A DNA stretch of 64,000 bases from contig NZ_SPQO01000007.1 of the NCBI RefSeq assembly GCF_004570325.1, positions 1-64,000 of the forward strand, read 5' to 3'. Numbering within the stretch: position 1 is the stretch's first letter; each line of letters begins with the position of its first letter. The notes below the pieces were generated by a model. That model ran no database searches. It was not told where the DNA came from and saw only the letters and a program-made list of their open reading frames with translations. Of the stretch, positions 26,924 through 35,586 are shown piece after piece. The position numbers and the translations under genes are program-made. This DNA comes from Mycobacterium sp. PS03-16 (GTDB taxonomy: Bacteria > Actinomycetota > Actinomycetes > Mycobacteriales > Mycobacteriaceae).

Positions 26924-27538
26924 GTGACCGAGGCCGCGCCGCAGACGCCGCCGCGGGGGCGGCGCCGGAATCCGCGCACCCGGCACGACCTCGTGGCCGC
27001 GACCCGCACGATCCTGGTCCGCGACGGATACGACCAGGTGACCATCGAGTCCGTCGCGCGCGAGGCCGGGGTCAGCCGCCCCACCGTCTACCGCCGCTGG
27101 CCGTCGAAGGCACACCTGGTGTTCGACGCGGCCTTCGGCCAACCTGACATCGGCGATCTGCTCACCGGCAGCGACGATTTCGGCGCAGACCTGCACCGCT
27201 TCGTGCGCGCCGTCGTCGAGTTCTGGCGTGAGCCGGCGGTGCACGCCGCCGCGCTCGGAATCCTCGCCGACCGCCACCGCGACCCGCAGCTGCAGATCCG
27301 CGCGCAGCAGTTGCTCGACGACGCCACCCGCGCACAGTTCGCGGCGCTGGTCCGCCACGGCGTCGCGCGGGGGGCGGTCGACGCGGAACTCGACGCCGAC
27401 ACCCTCTACGACACGGTGATCGGCAGCGCGTTCTACGCCGTCCATGTCCTCGACCGCCGTGACGTGGACGATTGCGTCGCCCACCTCGGCGCGCTGCTCC
27501 TACGGGGCGCCGCCGTCCGCAACCAGGAGCACCCATGA
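26924..27538 (+). CDS. TetR family transcriptional regulator
   Basis: This 204-aa protein has the TetR DNA-binding domain (about 15-62: DLVAATRTILVRDGYDQVTIESVAREAGVSRPTVYRRWPSK) and an alpha-helical ligand domain. It starts with GTG and overlaps the next gene by 4 nt (ATGA). An imperfect inverted repeat (TTAC ... GTAA at 26897-26914) just upstream overlaps a TGTAAA -10-like element and may be its operator. It probably controls the DUF1214 and sulfotransferase genes after it. Confidence 0.87.
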   Translation: MTEAAPQTPPRGRRRNPRTRHDLVAATRTILVRDGYDQVTIESVAREAGVSRPTVYRRWPSKAHLVFDAAFGQPDIGDLLTGSDDFGADLHRFVRAVVEFWREPAVHAAALGILADRHRDPQLQIRAQQLLDDATRAQFAALVRHGVARGAVDAELDADTLYDTVIGSAFYAVHVLDRRDVDDCVAHLGALLLRGAAVRNQEHP

Positions 27539-28620
27539 CCCGTCACGGTGAACTGTCCACGGCATTCGCTGCCCTGCTCGACGAGGTGCGCGCCATCGAG
27601 GACCGGTTCCTGCACGCCGATCCGCCCCTGGCCGACGCCGACCTCCTCGACGGCTACCGCCTCACCTTCAGCCTGCTGCGCGTCGCCGTCGACGCGTACG
27701 TCTGGGGCGACAAGGACCGCCCGCGGCTGGTGGACGTCATCGGGCCGTATCTCAAATGGGGCGGCGACAATTCGGACGCCTTCTACCAGCTTGCGCCCGT
27801 CGACCCGGCGCGGACCTACCGGGTGACCGGCAACCGCGGCGACGCGGTGTACCTGTCGATGACCGTCTACGGAGGTCCCGACGACGGCAGCTACAGCAAT
27901 CGCATCGTCGGCACCGTCAACCACCGCGACCTGGACTTCGACGAGGACGGGAACTTCGCCTTCACCATGAGCCCCGACCCGCAGCCCGGCACCTGGTTGC
28001 GGACCGAAGCGGACGCGGTGATGGCCCTGACCCGCGACTACCTCGAGGATCCGGCCAGCGGGCGGCGCACCCGGTGGGCCATCGACACCATCGACCCGCC
28101 GGCTCGGCGCCACGACGACGCACAGGATCTGGCGCGGCGAATGCGGGCCGCCCGCACATGGATTCGCGAACAGTGCTCGTTCCTGCCCACCCGCGTCGAC
28201 CCGCCCAACAGCATCCACGAGCCGTTCCCGGTGCCGCAGAACGCCTACGGATGGTCGGCCGCCGACGCCGCCTACGCGATGGGTGCCTACGCCCTGGAAC
28301 CGGATCAGGCGCTCATCGTGGAGGGAACCTCACCGGACTGTGTGTTCTGGAACCTGTGCCTGTGGAATCCGTTCCTGCACACCTACGACTACACCTACGA
28401 ACGCGTCACGATCAACGGCGCCCAGATCGGGTACCGGCCCGACGGCTCGTGGCAGATCGTGATCGCCGACCGCGACCCCGGACATCCGAACTGGGTGTCC
28501 ACCGCGGGCCGGCGCACCGGGTTGATCTGGCTGCGCTGGTTCCTGCCGGAGCAGACGCCGGAGCGGCCGCAGTGCCGCGTCGTCGACATCGCCTCCGACT
28601 TCGACCGGGTGTCGCGGTGA
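27535..28620 (+). CDS. DUF1214 domain-containing protein
   Basis: This 361-aa protein carries the DUF1214 pattern in its C-terminal half (FPVPQNAYGWSAADAAYAMGAYALEPDQALIVEGTSPDCVFWNLCLWNP and WVSTAGRRTGLIWLRWFLP). Family members occur in lipid- and steroid-degrading actinobacteria; activity is not known. It has no signal peptide. The ATG overlaps the TetR stop and the GTG of the sulfotransferase overlaps its own stop, so the three genes form a tight operon. Confidence 0.82.
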   Translation: MTRHGELSTAFAALLDEVRAIEDRFLHADPPLADADLLDGYRLTFSLLRVAVDAYVWGDKDRPRLVDVIGPYLKWGGDNSDAFYQLAPVDPARTYRVTGNRGDAVYLSMTVYGGPDDGSYSNRIVGTVNHRDLDFDEDGNFAFTMSPDPQPGTWLRTEADAVMALTRDYLEDPASGRRTRWAIDTIDPPARRHDDAQDLARRMRAARTWIREQCSFLPTRVDPPNSIHEPFPVPQNAYGWSAADAAYAMGAYALEPDQALIVEGTSPDCVFWNLCLWNPFLHTYDYTYERVTINGAQIGYRPDGSWQIVIADRDPGHPNWVSTAGRRTGLIWLRWFLPEQTPERPQCRVVDIASDFDRVSR

Positions 28621-29861
28621 GTGCGCCGGCCCGGCCCGCGGCGATCACGCTCGACGACCTCGCCGCGCCGGAGTTCCCGGCCGCTGCGCAGCCGATGCGC
28701 GCGGCGCTGGCCGGCTACGGCGCCACCGTCACGCTCACGCCCGCGGCATTGCTGGCGGCGGCCGAGGCCCGGACCGGACTCGACGACTGGGGCGACGACG
28801 GGTTCCGCACCCGCCTGAATGTGCTGTGCACCTCGTTGCGTGAGGAGGCCGGGCTGTCCGACGCCGGCCGGGCGCTGGCGTTCGAACAGCTGACCCAGCA
28901 TCTGGTCAACCGCTTACGCCTGACCGCGCTGATCGCGGCGCACCCCGAGATCCTCGACGTGCCGATCGACCGCCCGATCATCGTCTGCGGGCTGCCCCGC
29001 ACCGGAACCACGCACCTGCACAACATGATCGCCGCGGATCCGGCGATCCGGTACCTGCCCTACTGGGAGAGCCTGGAACCCGTCGCCGCGCCGGGGGAGG
29101 AGGACGCGGCCCGCCGGGCGCGGTGCGCTGCCGGCCTGGACCTGGTGCACACCTGTATGCCCGAGTTCCGGCGCATGCACGACATGACCGTCGAGCACGC
29201 TCACGAGGAGATCCAGCTGCTCGGCAACGACATCGGCGGCATGCTGTTCGAGACGATGTTCCACGTCCCCTCCTATGCGGCGCACTACCGCGACACCGAC
29301 CAGTCGCCGTCCTATGCCCATCTCAAGCGCACGCTGCAGGCGCTGCAGTGGTTGCGCGGCGGAACCCGGTGGGTGCTGAAGTCCCCGCAGCACCTCGAAC
29401 AGTTCCCGGCACTGGTCTCGACCTTCCCCGACGCGACGTTCGTGGTGACGCATCGGGATCCGGTCGAGGTGGTGCAGTCGATGGCGACGATGATCTGCTA
29501 CGCCGCGCGCATGTCGTGCGACCGGCCCGATCCGGCGGCGCTGACCCGCTATTGGGTGGACCGCGCCGACGACCTGCTCACCGGATGCCTGCGCGACCGC
29601 GCGGTGCTGCCCGCCGACCGGTCCGTCGACATCCGCTTCGACGACTTCATGGCCGACGAGGAGGGGACGCTGGCGCGGATCTACGCGCTGGCCGGCCAGC
29701 CGTTCGACGAGCGCGCCCGCACGGCGATGCAGCGCTTCCGCACCGACCACCCCCGCGGTCTGTACGGCGGGGTGCGCCACCGACCGGCCGATCTCGGCCT
29801 CGACGTCGACGCGGTGGCCGCGCGGCTGCGGCCCTACCGCGACCGGTTCGTCGCGAGCTGA
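28617..29861 (+). CDS. Sulfotransferase family protein
   Basis: This 414-aa protein has the PAPS-binding P-loop-like motif PIIVCGLPRTGTTHLHNMIA (about residues 120-140), the second motif WVLKSPQHLEQFPALVSTFPDATFVVTHRDP with the 3'-phosphate-binding region, and a helical N-terminal part. It would move sulfate from PAPS to a hydroxyl of a lipid or sterol. In mycobacteria this subgroup is often encoded beside DUF1214 proteins, as here. GTG start in a 4-nt GTGA overlap. Confidence 0.85.
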   Translation: MSAPARPAAITLDDLAAPEFPAAAQPMRAALAGYGATVTLTPAALLAAAEARTGLDDWGDDGFRTRLNVLCTSLREEAGLSDAGRALAFEQLTQHLVNRLRLTALIAAHPEILDVPIDRPIIVCGLPRTGTTHLHNMIAADPAIRYLPYWESLEPVAAPGEEDAARRARCAAGLDLVHTCMPEFRRMHDMTVEHAHEEIQLLGNDIGGMLFETMFHVPSYAAHYRDTDQSPSYAHLKRTLQALQWLRGGTRWVLKSPQHLEQFPALVSTFPDATFVVTHRDPVEVVQSMATMICYAARMSCDRPDPAALTRYWVDRADDLLTGCLRDRAVLPADRSVDIRFDDFMADEEGTLARIYALAGQPFDERARTAMQRFRTDHPRGLYGGVRHRPADLGLDVDAVAARLRPYRDRFVAS

Positions 29862-29918
29862 CGCGGCCCGGGTGTAGAGCACGCGCGGCGGGTACCCTTC
29901 GCCCATGGAGCAGACGCC

Positions 29919-31016
29919 ATGAGCGCCGGCCTGTTCGCTTTGCTCGACGACGTCGCCGCGCTGGCCCGCCTCGCGGCGGCCTCGGTCGACGACATCGGCG
30001 CAGCCGCCGGCCGGGCCACCGCCAAGGCCGCGGGTGTCGTGGTCGACGACACCGCGGTCACCCCGCAGTACGTGCACGGGATCGCCGCCGAGCGGGAACT
30101 GCCGATCATCAAACGCATCGCGATCGGCTCGCTGCGCAACAAGCTGGTGTTCATCCTGCCGGCCGCATTGCTGCTCAGCCAGTTCCTGCCGTGGTTGCTC
30201 ACCCCGATCCTCATGCTGGGCGCCACCTACCTGTGCTTCGAGGGCGCCGAGAAGGTGTGGGGCCGTATCCGAGGTCATGACAGCCACGCCGCGCCCGCGG
30301 CCGAGGTGGGCGAGGACGCCGAGAAGTACATGGTGACCGGCGCGATCCGCACCGACTTCATCCTGTCGGCCGAGATCATGGTGATCGCGCTCAACGAGGT
30401 GGCGAGCGAATCGTTCTGGCCGCGGCTGATCATCCTCGTCGTCGTGGCGCTCGTGATCACCGCCGCGGTGTACGGCGTGGTGGCGGGCATCGTGAAGATG
30501 GACGACATCGGGCTGCGGCTGACGCAGCGCAGTTCCCGCGTCGCGCAGTCGGTGGGTCGTGGACTGGTGGCCGGGATGCCCAAGCTGCTCGCCGCGCTCT
30601 CGGTGATCGGCACGGTCGCGATGCTGTGGGTCGGCGGGCACATCCTGCTGGTCGGCACCGACGAGCTGGGCTGGCACGGACCGTACGGGATCGTCCACCA
30701 CGCCGAGGAGGCCGTCCACCACGCGGTGCCGGGCGTCGGCGGCGTCCTGGCCTGGCTGGTCAACACGGCCGCGTCGGCGGTGATCGGCTTGGTGGTCGGC
30801 GCCCTGGTGGTGGCGGTGATGCACGTGCTGCCGTTCGGCAAGAAGCATCACGCCGACGCACATCCGACAGGCGAGGAGACGACGATGAGCCATCCGCGCG
30901 ATCTGGGCGCCGAGGACCACACCGATGCCGCCGAGGACGACGGTTCGGCCGAGTTCCAGCCGGAGGACGGCGGCGCCGCGCCCTCGGGTGGACATCCGCC
31001 GGAACGCACCCGCTGA
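29919..31016 (+). CDS. DUF808 family membrane protein (YedI-like)
   Basis: This 365-aa protein opens with the DUF808 signature SAGLFALLDDVAALARLAAASVDD and has about six membrane helices (NKLVFILPAALLLSQFLPWL, LIILVVVALVITAAVYGVV and others). An acidic, disordered tail begins near residue 315. Members are inner-membrane proteins of unknown function. The ATG at 29919 directly precedes the signature. Confidence 0.88.
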   Translation: MSAGLFALLDDVAALARLAAASVDDIGAAAGRATAKAAGVVVDDTAVTPQYVHGIAAERELPIIKRIAIGSLRNKLVFILPAALLLSQFLPWLLTPILMLGATYLCFEGAEKVWGRIRGHDSHAAPAAEVGEDAEKYMVTGAIRTDFILSAEIMVIALNEVASESFWPRLIILVVVALVITAAVYGVVAGIVKMDDIGLRLTQRSSRVAQSVGRGLVAGMPKLLAALSVIGTVAMLWVGGHILLVGTDELGWHGPYGIVHHAEEAVHHAVPGVGGVLAWLVNTAASAVIGLVVGALVVAVMHVLPFGKKHHADAHPTGEETTMSHPRDLGAEDHTDAAEDDGSAEFQPEDGGAAPSGGHPPERTR

Positions 31017-31123
31017 CGCCGGCTCGACGGGTCCGAGCGCACGCGTCGCCGCGCGAGACTGAAGCTGTGCGGGAGAAGTGCGGGAGCCGGCCTGCCCACG
31101 GTCAGTCTGGAGCGCGACGCCGC

Positions 31124-31543
31124 GTGACCCGGGAAGCACTCGGTGCGTGGGTGATCAAGTGCAACCCGCACGTGACGTCGCTGACGCCCATGGTGGTGGC
31201 GGGCGCGGCGCACCGCTCGTGGTGCGTCGCGGACAACTACCGCTCCCGCCTGCTGAGGCCCGGCGACCGCGTGCTGTTCTGGGTGTCGGCGCATCCGCAG
31301 CGCGGCATCTGGGGCGCCGGACGCCTCACCGGCCGGGCGGAATGGGACGACGGCCGCCTCCGCGTTCCCGTCGACATCCCGCTGTTCGGCCGACCGGTCA
31401 CCGCCGCCGCGCTGATTGCGACCGGGAGCCTCGCGTCGCTGGAGGTGTTCCGGTCTCCTCAGCAGGCGAATCCGTCGTGGGTCGACGTCGACGAGATCGG
31501 CCTCATCGACCCGTTGCTCCCGACGGCCGCGGGGCAGCTGTGA
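31124..31543 (+). CDS. EVE domain-containing protein
   Basis: This 139-aa protein has the PUA-like EVE fold pattern: GAWVIKCNPHVT at the start, RSWCVADNYRSRLLRPGDRVLFWVSAHPQRGIWGAGRLTG in the middle. EVE and YTH-type domains read modified bases in DNA or RNA. The GTG at 31124 is chosen because the fold begins there; a GTG at 31067 is also in frame. Its stop shares one base with the ATG of the radical SAM gene that follows, so the two are translationally coupled. Confidence 0.75.
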   Translation: MTREALGAWVIKCNPHVTSLTPMVVAGAAHRSWCVADNYRSRLLRPGDRVLFWVSAHPQRGIWGAGRLTGRAEWDDGRLRVPVDIPLFGRPVTAAALIATGSLASLEVFRSPQQANPSWVDVDEIGLIDPLLPTAAGQL

Positions 31544-32697
31544 TGTCGGTGACCCCGGCGCCGCGGCGGAATCCCGGTCACCCGGCCCCCGTTGAACCAC
31601 ACATGACGTCCACGCTCGGCCGTACCCCGGCCACTCTGGCGGACCGACTCCTCGACATCACCCGGATCTACCACGAACCCGACATCGAACGCTTCCCGCG
31701 TGCCGTCGAGGTGCTCGACCGATATCCCGACGCCGAACGCATCCAGGTGCTGTCCCATCAGGCCATCCCCGGCCTCTACGGCAACGAGGGCAACGTCGAG
31801 GACTGGGTGCGCATCAAACAGCAGACGCTGGTCCTCGGTGAGAAGAAGAGCCTGTCGGCCCGACGCAACGAACGCTCGAGCGACTGGATCGCCCCGTCGA
31901 CCGCCAACGGCTGCGCGATGGCCTGCTCGTACTGCTACGTCCCGCGCCGCAAGGGGTACGCCAACCCGATCACGGTGTTCGCCAACATCGACAGGATCAC
32001 CGGTTACCTCGAACGCCACGCCAAGCGTCAGGGCCCCAAACCCGTGCCGAACCAGTGCGACCCGGTCGACTGGGTGTATGACATCGGCGAGAACAGCGAC
32101 TGCTCGGTCGACGCGATGGTCTCCGACAACGTGCGCGACCTGGTCGGGCTGTTCGCCCGCATCCCCAACGCCAAGGCCAGCTTCGCCACCAAACTGGTCA
32201 ACCGCGACCTGCTCGACTACGACCCCCAGGGCGGCACCCGCGTCCGGTTCAGCCTGATGCCGGCCGAGACGTCCAAGCTCGTCGACATCCGCACCTCGAA
32301 GATCGCCGAGCGCATCGCCGCCATCGACGACTTCGTCGAGGCCGGATACGAGGTGCACCTCAACTTCAGCCCGGTCATCGTGCACGAGAACTGGCTCGCC
32401 GACTGGTCCGAGCTGCTCGACCAGATCGCGGACGGCACCAGTGCGCGGACCAAGCAGCAGCTCGCCGCCGAGATCATCTTCCTCACCCACAACGAGGGCC
32501 TGCACGACGTCAACATGGGCTGGCACCCCAAGGGGGAGGAGCTGCTGTGGCGCCCGGATCTGCAGCAGCTCAAGCGCAGCCAGAGCGGGCAGTGGAACGT
32601 CCGCTACAAGAGCCCGTGGAAGGGCCGGTGGGTTCAGCAGCTCACCGAGCTGATCGACGCCAAGCTGCCGGAGTGCCGGATCCGCTACGCGTTCTGA
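31543..32697 (+). CDS. Spore photoproduct lyase-like radical SAM protein
   Basis: This 384-aa protein has the radical SAM motif CAMACSYC (Cys124, 128 and 131) and a C-terminal SPL-like barrel (SFATKLVNRDLLDYDPQGGTRVRFSLMPAETSKLVDIRTS). SPL enzymes reverse thymine spore photoproduct, but members in non-sporulating actinobacteria have other or unknown DNA roles. The ATG at 31543 is favoured by its TGATG overlap with the EVE gene; the ATG at 31603 would remove a Pro-rich, less conserved start. The coupling to a base-reader domain suggests a DNA-modification or repair job. Confidence 0.82.
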   Translation: MSVTPAPRRNPGHPAPVEPHMTSTLGRTPATLADRLLDITRIYHEPDIERFPRAVEVLDRYPDAERIQVLSHQAIPGLYGNEGNVEDWVRIKQQTLVLGEKKSLSARRNERSSDWIAPSTANGCAMACSYCYVPRRKGYANPITVFANIDRITGYLERHAKRQGPKPVPNQCDPVDWVYDIGENSDCSVDAMVSDNVRDLVGLFARIPNAKASFATKLVNRDLLDYDPQGGTRVRFSLMPAETSKLVDIRTSKIAERIAAIDDFVEAGYEVHLNFSPVIVHENWLADWSELLDQIADGTSARTKQQLAAEIIFLTHNEGLHDVNMGWHPKGEELLWRPDLQQLKRSQSGQWNVRYKSPWKGRWVQQLTELIDAKLPECRIRYAF

Positions 32698-32700
32698 CCG

Positions 32701-33474
32701 TCAGCGGCCCTTCCAGCGCGGGGCGCGCTTCTCCCGCCACGCGCTGATGCCTTCGGCGACGTCCTCGGTGGCGGCGGCCACCTTGCGCATCGTCTCGCCG
32801 AACCGGACGGCCTCGATCCAGCCCATCCGCGAGGAGCGCCAAGCCACCTCCTTGGTGGCGCGCTGTGCCAGCGGGGCGGCGGCGGTCAGCGTGCGGGCCC
32901 ACGCCCGCGCCTCGGCCCGCAGATCGTCCGGTTCGACCAGCCGCCACACCAGCCCGATCTCCTTGGCACGCTGGGCCGTCATCGGCTGGCCGGTGAGCAG
33001 CAACTCCATGGCGTCGGCCCAGCGCACCCGCTCGGGCAGCCGGATCGCCCCGACGACGGTGGGCATGCCCAGCGCGACCTCCGGGAACGAGAACGTCGCC
33101 TCGGTGGAGGCGATGACGAAGTCGCAGAACAGGATTCCGGTCACACCGTAGCCCACGCACGGACCCTGTACGGCCGCGATCGTGGGTTTGAACAGTTCCA
33201 TGCCGCTCTCGAACGAGTTGATGGTCGGCTTCTCCCAGAAGGTGCCGCCGAACGTGCCGACCGACCCCGCACCGTCCTTGAGGTCCCCGCCCGCGCAGAA
33301 CACGGTGCCGTTGGCGGTCAGGATGCCGACCCAGGCGTCCTCGTCGTCACGGAACCGGTTCCACGCGGTGTTGAGTTCGTGGCGCAGTGCGCCGTTGATG
33401 GCGTTGCGGGCCTCCGGCCGGTTGAGGGTGATGGTGGCGATGTGGTCGTCCAACTCGTAGGTGACGAGGCTCAT
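32701..33474 (-). CDS. Enoyl-CoA hydratase/isomerase family protein
   Basis: This 257-aa crotonase-fold protein has ITLNRPEARNAINGALRHEL near the start, the oxyanion-hole residues in FCAGGDLKDGAG and VQGPCVGYGVTGILFCDFVIAS, and the tail AATEDVAEGISAWREKRAPRWKGR. The second oxyanion region is normal, but the usual catalytic Glu positions are not clearly both present, so isomerase or hydratase activity is open. It hydrates or isomerises an acyl-CoA in fatty-acid or sterol breakdown. It converges with the radical SAM gene and diverges from the XRE-cupin gene. Confidence 0.88.
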   Translation of the reverse strand: MSLVTYELDDHIATITLNRPEARNAINGALRHELNTAWNRFRDDEDAWVGILTANGTVFCAGGDLKDGAGSVGTFGGTFWEKPTINSFESGMELFKPTIAAVQGPCVGYGVTGILFCDFVIASTEATFSFPEVALGMPTVVGAIRLPERVRWADAMELLLTGQPMTAQRAKEIGLVWRLVEPDDLRAEARAWARTLTAAAPLAQRATKEVAWRSSRMGWIEAVRFGETMRKVAAATEDVAEGISAWREKRAPRWKGR

Positions 33475-33540
33475 GGCTGCACCCTAGTGAGCACCCCCTT
33501 GCGGGAACCGCCGCCGCGGCCTACCGTCAGTCGGCGAACA

Positions 33541-33565
33541 CGTTGTTCGGTGCCACCAAACAACG
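33541..33565 (+). promoter_or_regulatory. 25-bp palindromic operator ahead of the XRE-cupin regulator
   Basis: The site has outer arms CGTTGTT (33541-33547) and AACAACG (33559-33565) and inner arms GGTG/CACC around one central base; only one position pair mismatches. It lies 30 nt before the ATG of the XRE-cupin gene and about 66 nt upstream of the divergent enoyl-CoA hydratase start, so a dimer bound here could act on both. Confidence 0.65.
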
Positions 33566-33595
33566 GATCACCTTCGACGAACGGATGTTCACCGA

Positions 33596-34153
33596 ATGCC
33601 GGACGACGGCGACGTGGCGACCGGGGCGCGGCTGCGGCGGTTCCGCACAGCGCGGCAGATGACGCTGCGCGAGCTGGCCGGCCGGGCCGACGTCTCGCCC
33701 GGATTTCTCAGCCAGTTCGAACGTGGCCAGGTCAACGCCAGCGTGGGCAGCCTGCGCCGGCTGTCCGAGGCGCTCGGCGTGTCCCTGCCCGACCTGTTCG
33801 CCGACACCGACACCGACGGCCCCCGCATCCTGCGCAGGGCCGCCCGCCCGGAAATCCACGTCTCGGAGTCCAGCGCGAAATATCTGTTGTCGCAGAAGCC
33901 GCTACGCCACCTCGAGGTCTACGCCGCGGAGTTCGCGCCCGGGGCGGGCGCGGGCCCCGCCTACACGCACGGCGACGCCCAGGAGATTCTCGTCGTCATC
34001 GCCGGCAGCCCGACCCTCGACCTGGCCGGCACGCACTACCGCCTCGACGCCGGCGACAGCGCGGAATACCGCACCTCGGTCCCGCACACCGTCCACAACC
34101 ACAGCGACACCCGGGCCGAGCTGCTCTGGATAGTGAGTCCCCCCACCGACTGA
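33596..34153 (+). CDS. XRE-family regulator with cupin sensor domain
   Basis: This 185-aa protein joins an XRE helix-turn-helix (LRRFRTARQMTLRELAGRADVSPGFLSQFERGQVNASVGSLRRLSEALGVSLPDLF) to a cupin_2 domain (about 100-180, GDAQEILVVIAGSPTLDLAGTHYRLDAGDSAEYRTSVPHTVHNHS). This is the PuuR-like class, whose cupin binds amines or amino-acid derivatives. It is transcribed with the FAD oxidoreductase that starts 11 nt later, as in polyamine and amino-acid degradation operons. ATG start with no strong ribosome binding site, close to the operator. Confidence 0.87.
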   Translation: MPDDGDVATGARLRRFRTARQMTLRELAGRADVSPGFLSQFERGQVNASVGSLRRLSEALGVSLPDLFADTDTDGPRILRRAARPEIHVSESSAKYLLSQKPLRHLEVYAAEFAPGAGAGPAYTHGDAQEILVVIAGSPTLDLAGTHYRLDAGDSAEYRTSVPHTVHNHSDTRAELLWIVSPPTD

Positions 34154-34164
34154 GGAGCGACACC

Positions 34165-35577
34165 ATGTCCGACCACCAGCCCGGCGCTCTGGCAACGGAT
34201 TTCATCAACGGCGGCGTCTCGTTCTGGTACCGCGCCATCGGCTGGCCGACGCGCCGCGCCGCACTGCCCGGTGACGTGGACGCCGACGTGTGCATCGTCG
34301 GGGCCGGGCTCACCGGCCTGTGGGCGGCGCACTATCTCAAACAGGCCCAGCCGCAGCTGCGCATCGTCATCGTCGAGCGTGAGTTCGCCGGCTTCGGCGC
34401 CTCGGGCCGCAACGGCGGGTGGCTGTCCGCGGAACTGGCCGGTTCGCGCGACGCCTACGCCGCCACCCACGGCCACCAGGGCGTGGTGGACCTGATGCGG
34501 GCGATGCAGGGCGCGGTCGACGAGGTGATCGCGGTCGCCGAGGCCGAGGACATCGACGCCGACATCGTCAAGGACGGCGTGCTGCACGTCGCGCGCAATC
34601 AGGCCCAACTCGGCCGGTTGCGGGAGTCGCTGGACTTCGAACGGCGTTGGGGGGCAGGGCCCGAGGACTTCGTGGTGCTCAGCCGCACCGAACTCGACGA
34701 CCGGGTGCGGGTGCGAAACGCCCAGGGCGCGTTGTACAGCCCGCACTGTGCACGGGTGCAGCCGGCGAAGCTGGTGCAGGGGCTGGCGCGGGCGGTGGAG
34801 GCCGGCGGCGTGACGATCTACGAGCAGACCACGGTCACCGGCATCGCCCCGGGCCGGGCGGTGACCGACCGCGGCACGGTCCGGGCGCCGGTGGTCCTGC
34901 GCTGCCTCGAGGGGTTCACCGCGACCATCCCGGGCCAGCGGCGCAACTGGCTGCCGATGAACTCCTCGATGATCGTCACCGAGCCGCTACCCGACCAGGT
35001 CCACGACGAGATCGGTTGGCACCGAGCAGAACTGCTGGGCGATCTCGCACACGGGTACATGTACGCCCAGCGCACGGCCGACCACCGCATCGCGCTCGGC
35101 GGGCGCGGCATCCCATACCGGTTCGGGTCCCGCATCGACGATCGCGGTGCCACCCAGGAGTGGACGGTCAACGCGCTGATCACCCTGCTGCACGACATGT
35201 TCCCGGCGACACGCGACGTACCGGTCACCCACGCCTGGTGCGGGGTGCTGGGGGTGCCCCGGGACTGGACCGCGACCGTGGACTTCGACCCGGCGACCGG
35301 TCTCGGCACCGCGGGTGGCTACGTGGGCAGCGGGCTGACGACGACGAACCTGGCCGGACACACGCTGGCCGACCTGGTGTCGGGCCGGGACACCGCGCTG
35401 ACCCGGCTGCCCTGGGTGGGGCGGCGGGTGCGCCGATGGGAACCCGAACCGTTGCGCTGGCTCGGTGTGCACGGCATGTACGCGATGTACCGCACCGCCG
35501 ACCGGCGGGAGGCGGCGCGAAACCGCCCGGGCACAAGCAGGTTGGCGCGGATCGCCAACGTGATCGCGGGGCGCTGA
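34165..35577 (+). CDS. FAD-dependent amine oxidoreductase (PuuB/DadA-like)
   Basis: This 470-aa protein has the FAD dinucleotide motif DVCIVGAGLTGLWAAHYL near residue 45, then IVEREFAGFGASGRNGGWLS, the PuuB/gamma-glutamylputrescine oxidase-like signature, and the end GGYVGSGLTTTNLAGHTLADL that contacts FAD. It should oxidise an amine or N-methyl amino acid to an imine. The GAGGAG ahead of the ATG and the 11-nt gap after the XRE-cupin stop make them one operon, so the cupin regulator probably senses its substrate. Confidence 0.86.
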   Translation: MSDHQPGALATDFINGGVSFWYRAIGWPTRRAALPGDVDADVCIVGAGLTGLWAAHYLKQAQPQLRIVIVEREFAGFGASGRNGGWLSAELAGSRDAYAATHGHQGVVDLMRAMQGAVDEVIAVAEAEDIDADIVKDGVLHVARNQAQLGRLRESLDFERRWGAGPEDFVVLSRTELDDRVRVRNAQGALYSPHCARVQPAKLVQGLARAVEAGGVTIYEQTTVTGIAPGRAVTDRGTVRAPVVLRCLEGFTATIPGQRRNWLPMNSSMIVTEPLPDQVHDEIGWHRAELLGDLAHGYMYAQRTADHRIALGGRGIPYRFGSRIDDRGATQEWTVNALITLLHDMFPATRDVPVTHAWCGVLGVPRDWTATVDFDPATGLGTAGGYVGSGLTTTNLAGHTLADLVSGRDTALTRLPWVGRRVRRWEPEPLRWLGVHGMYAMYRTADRREAARNRPGTSRLARIANVIAGR

Positions 35578-35586
35578 AACCCGCGG

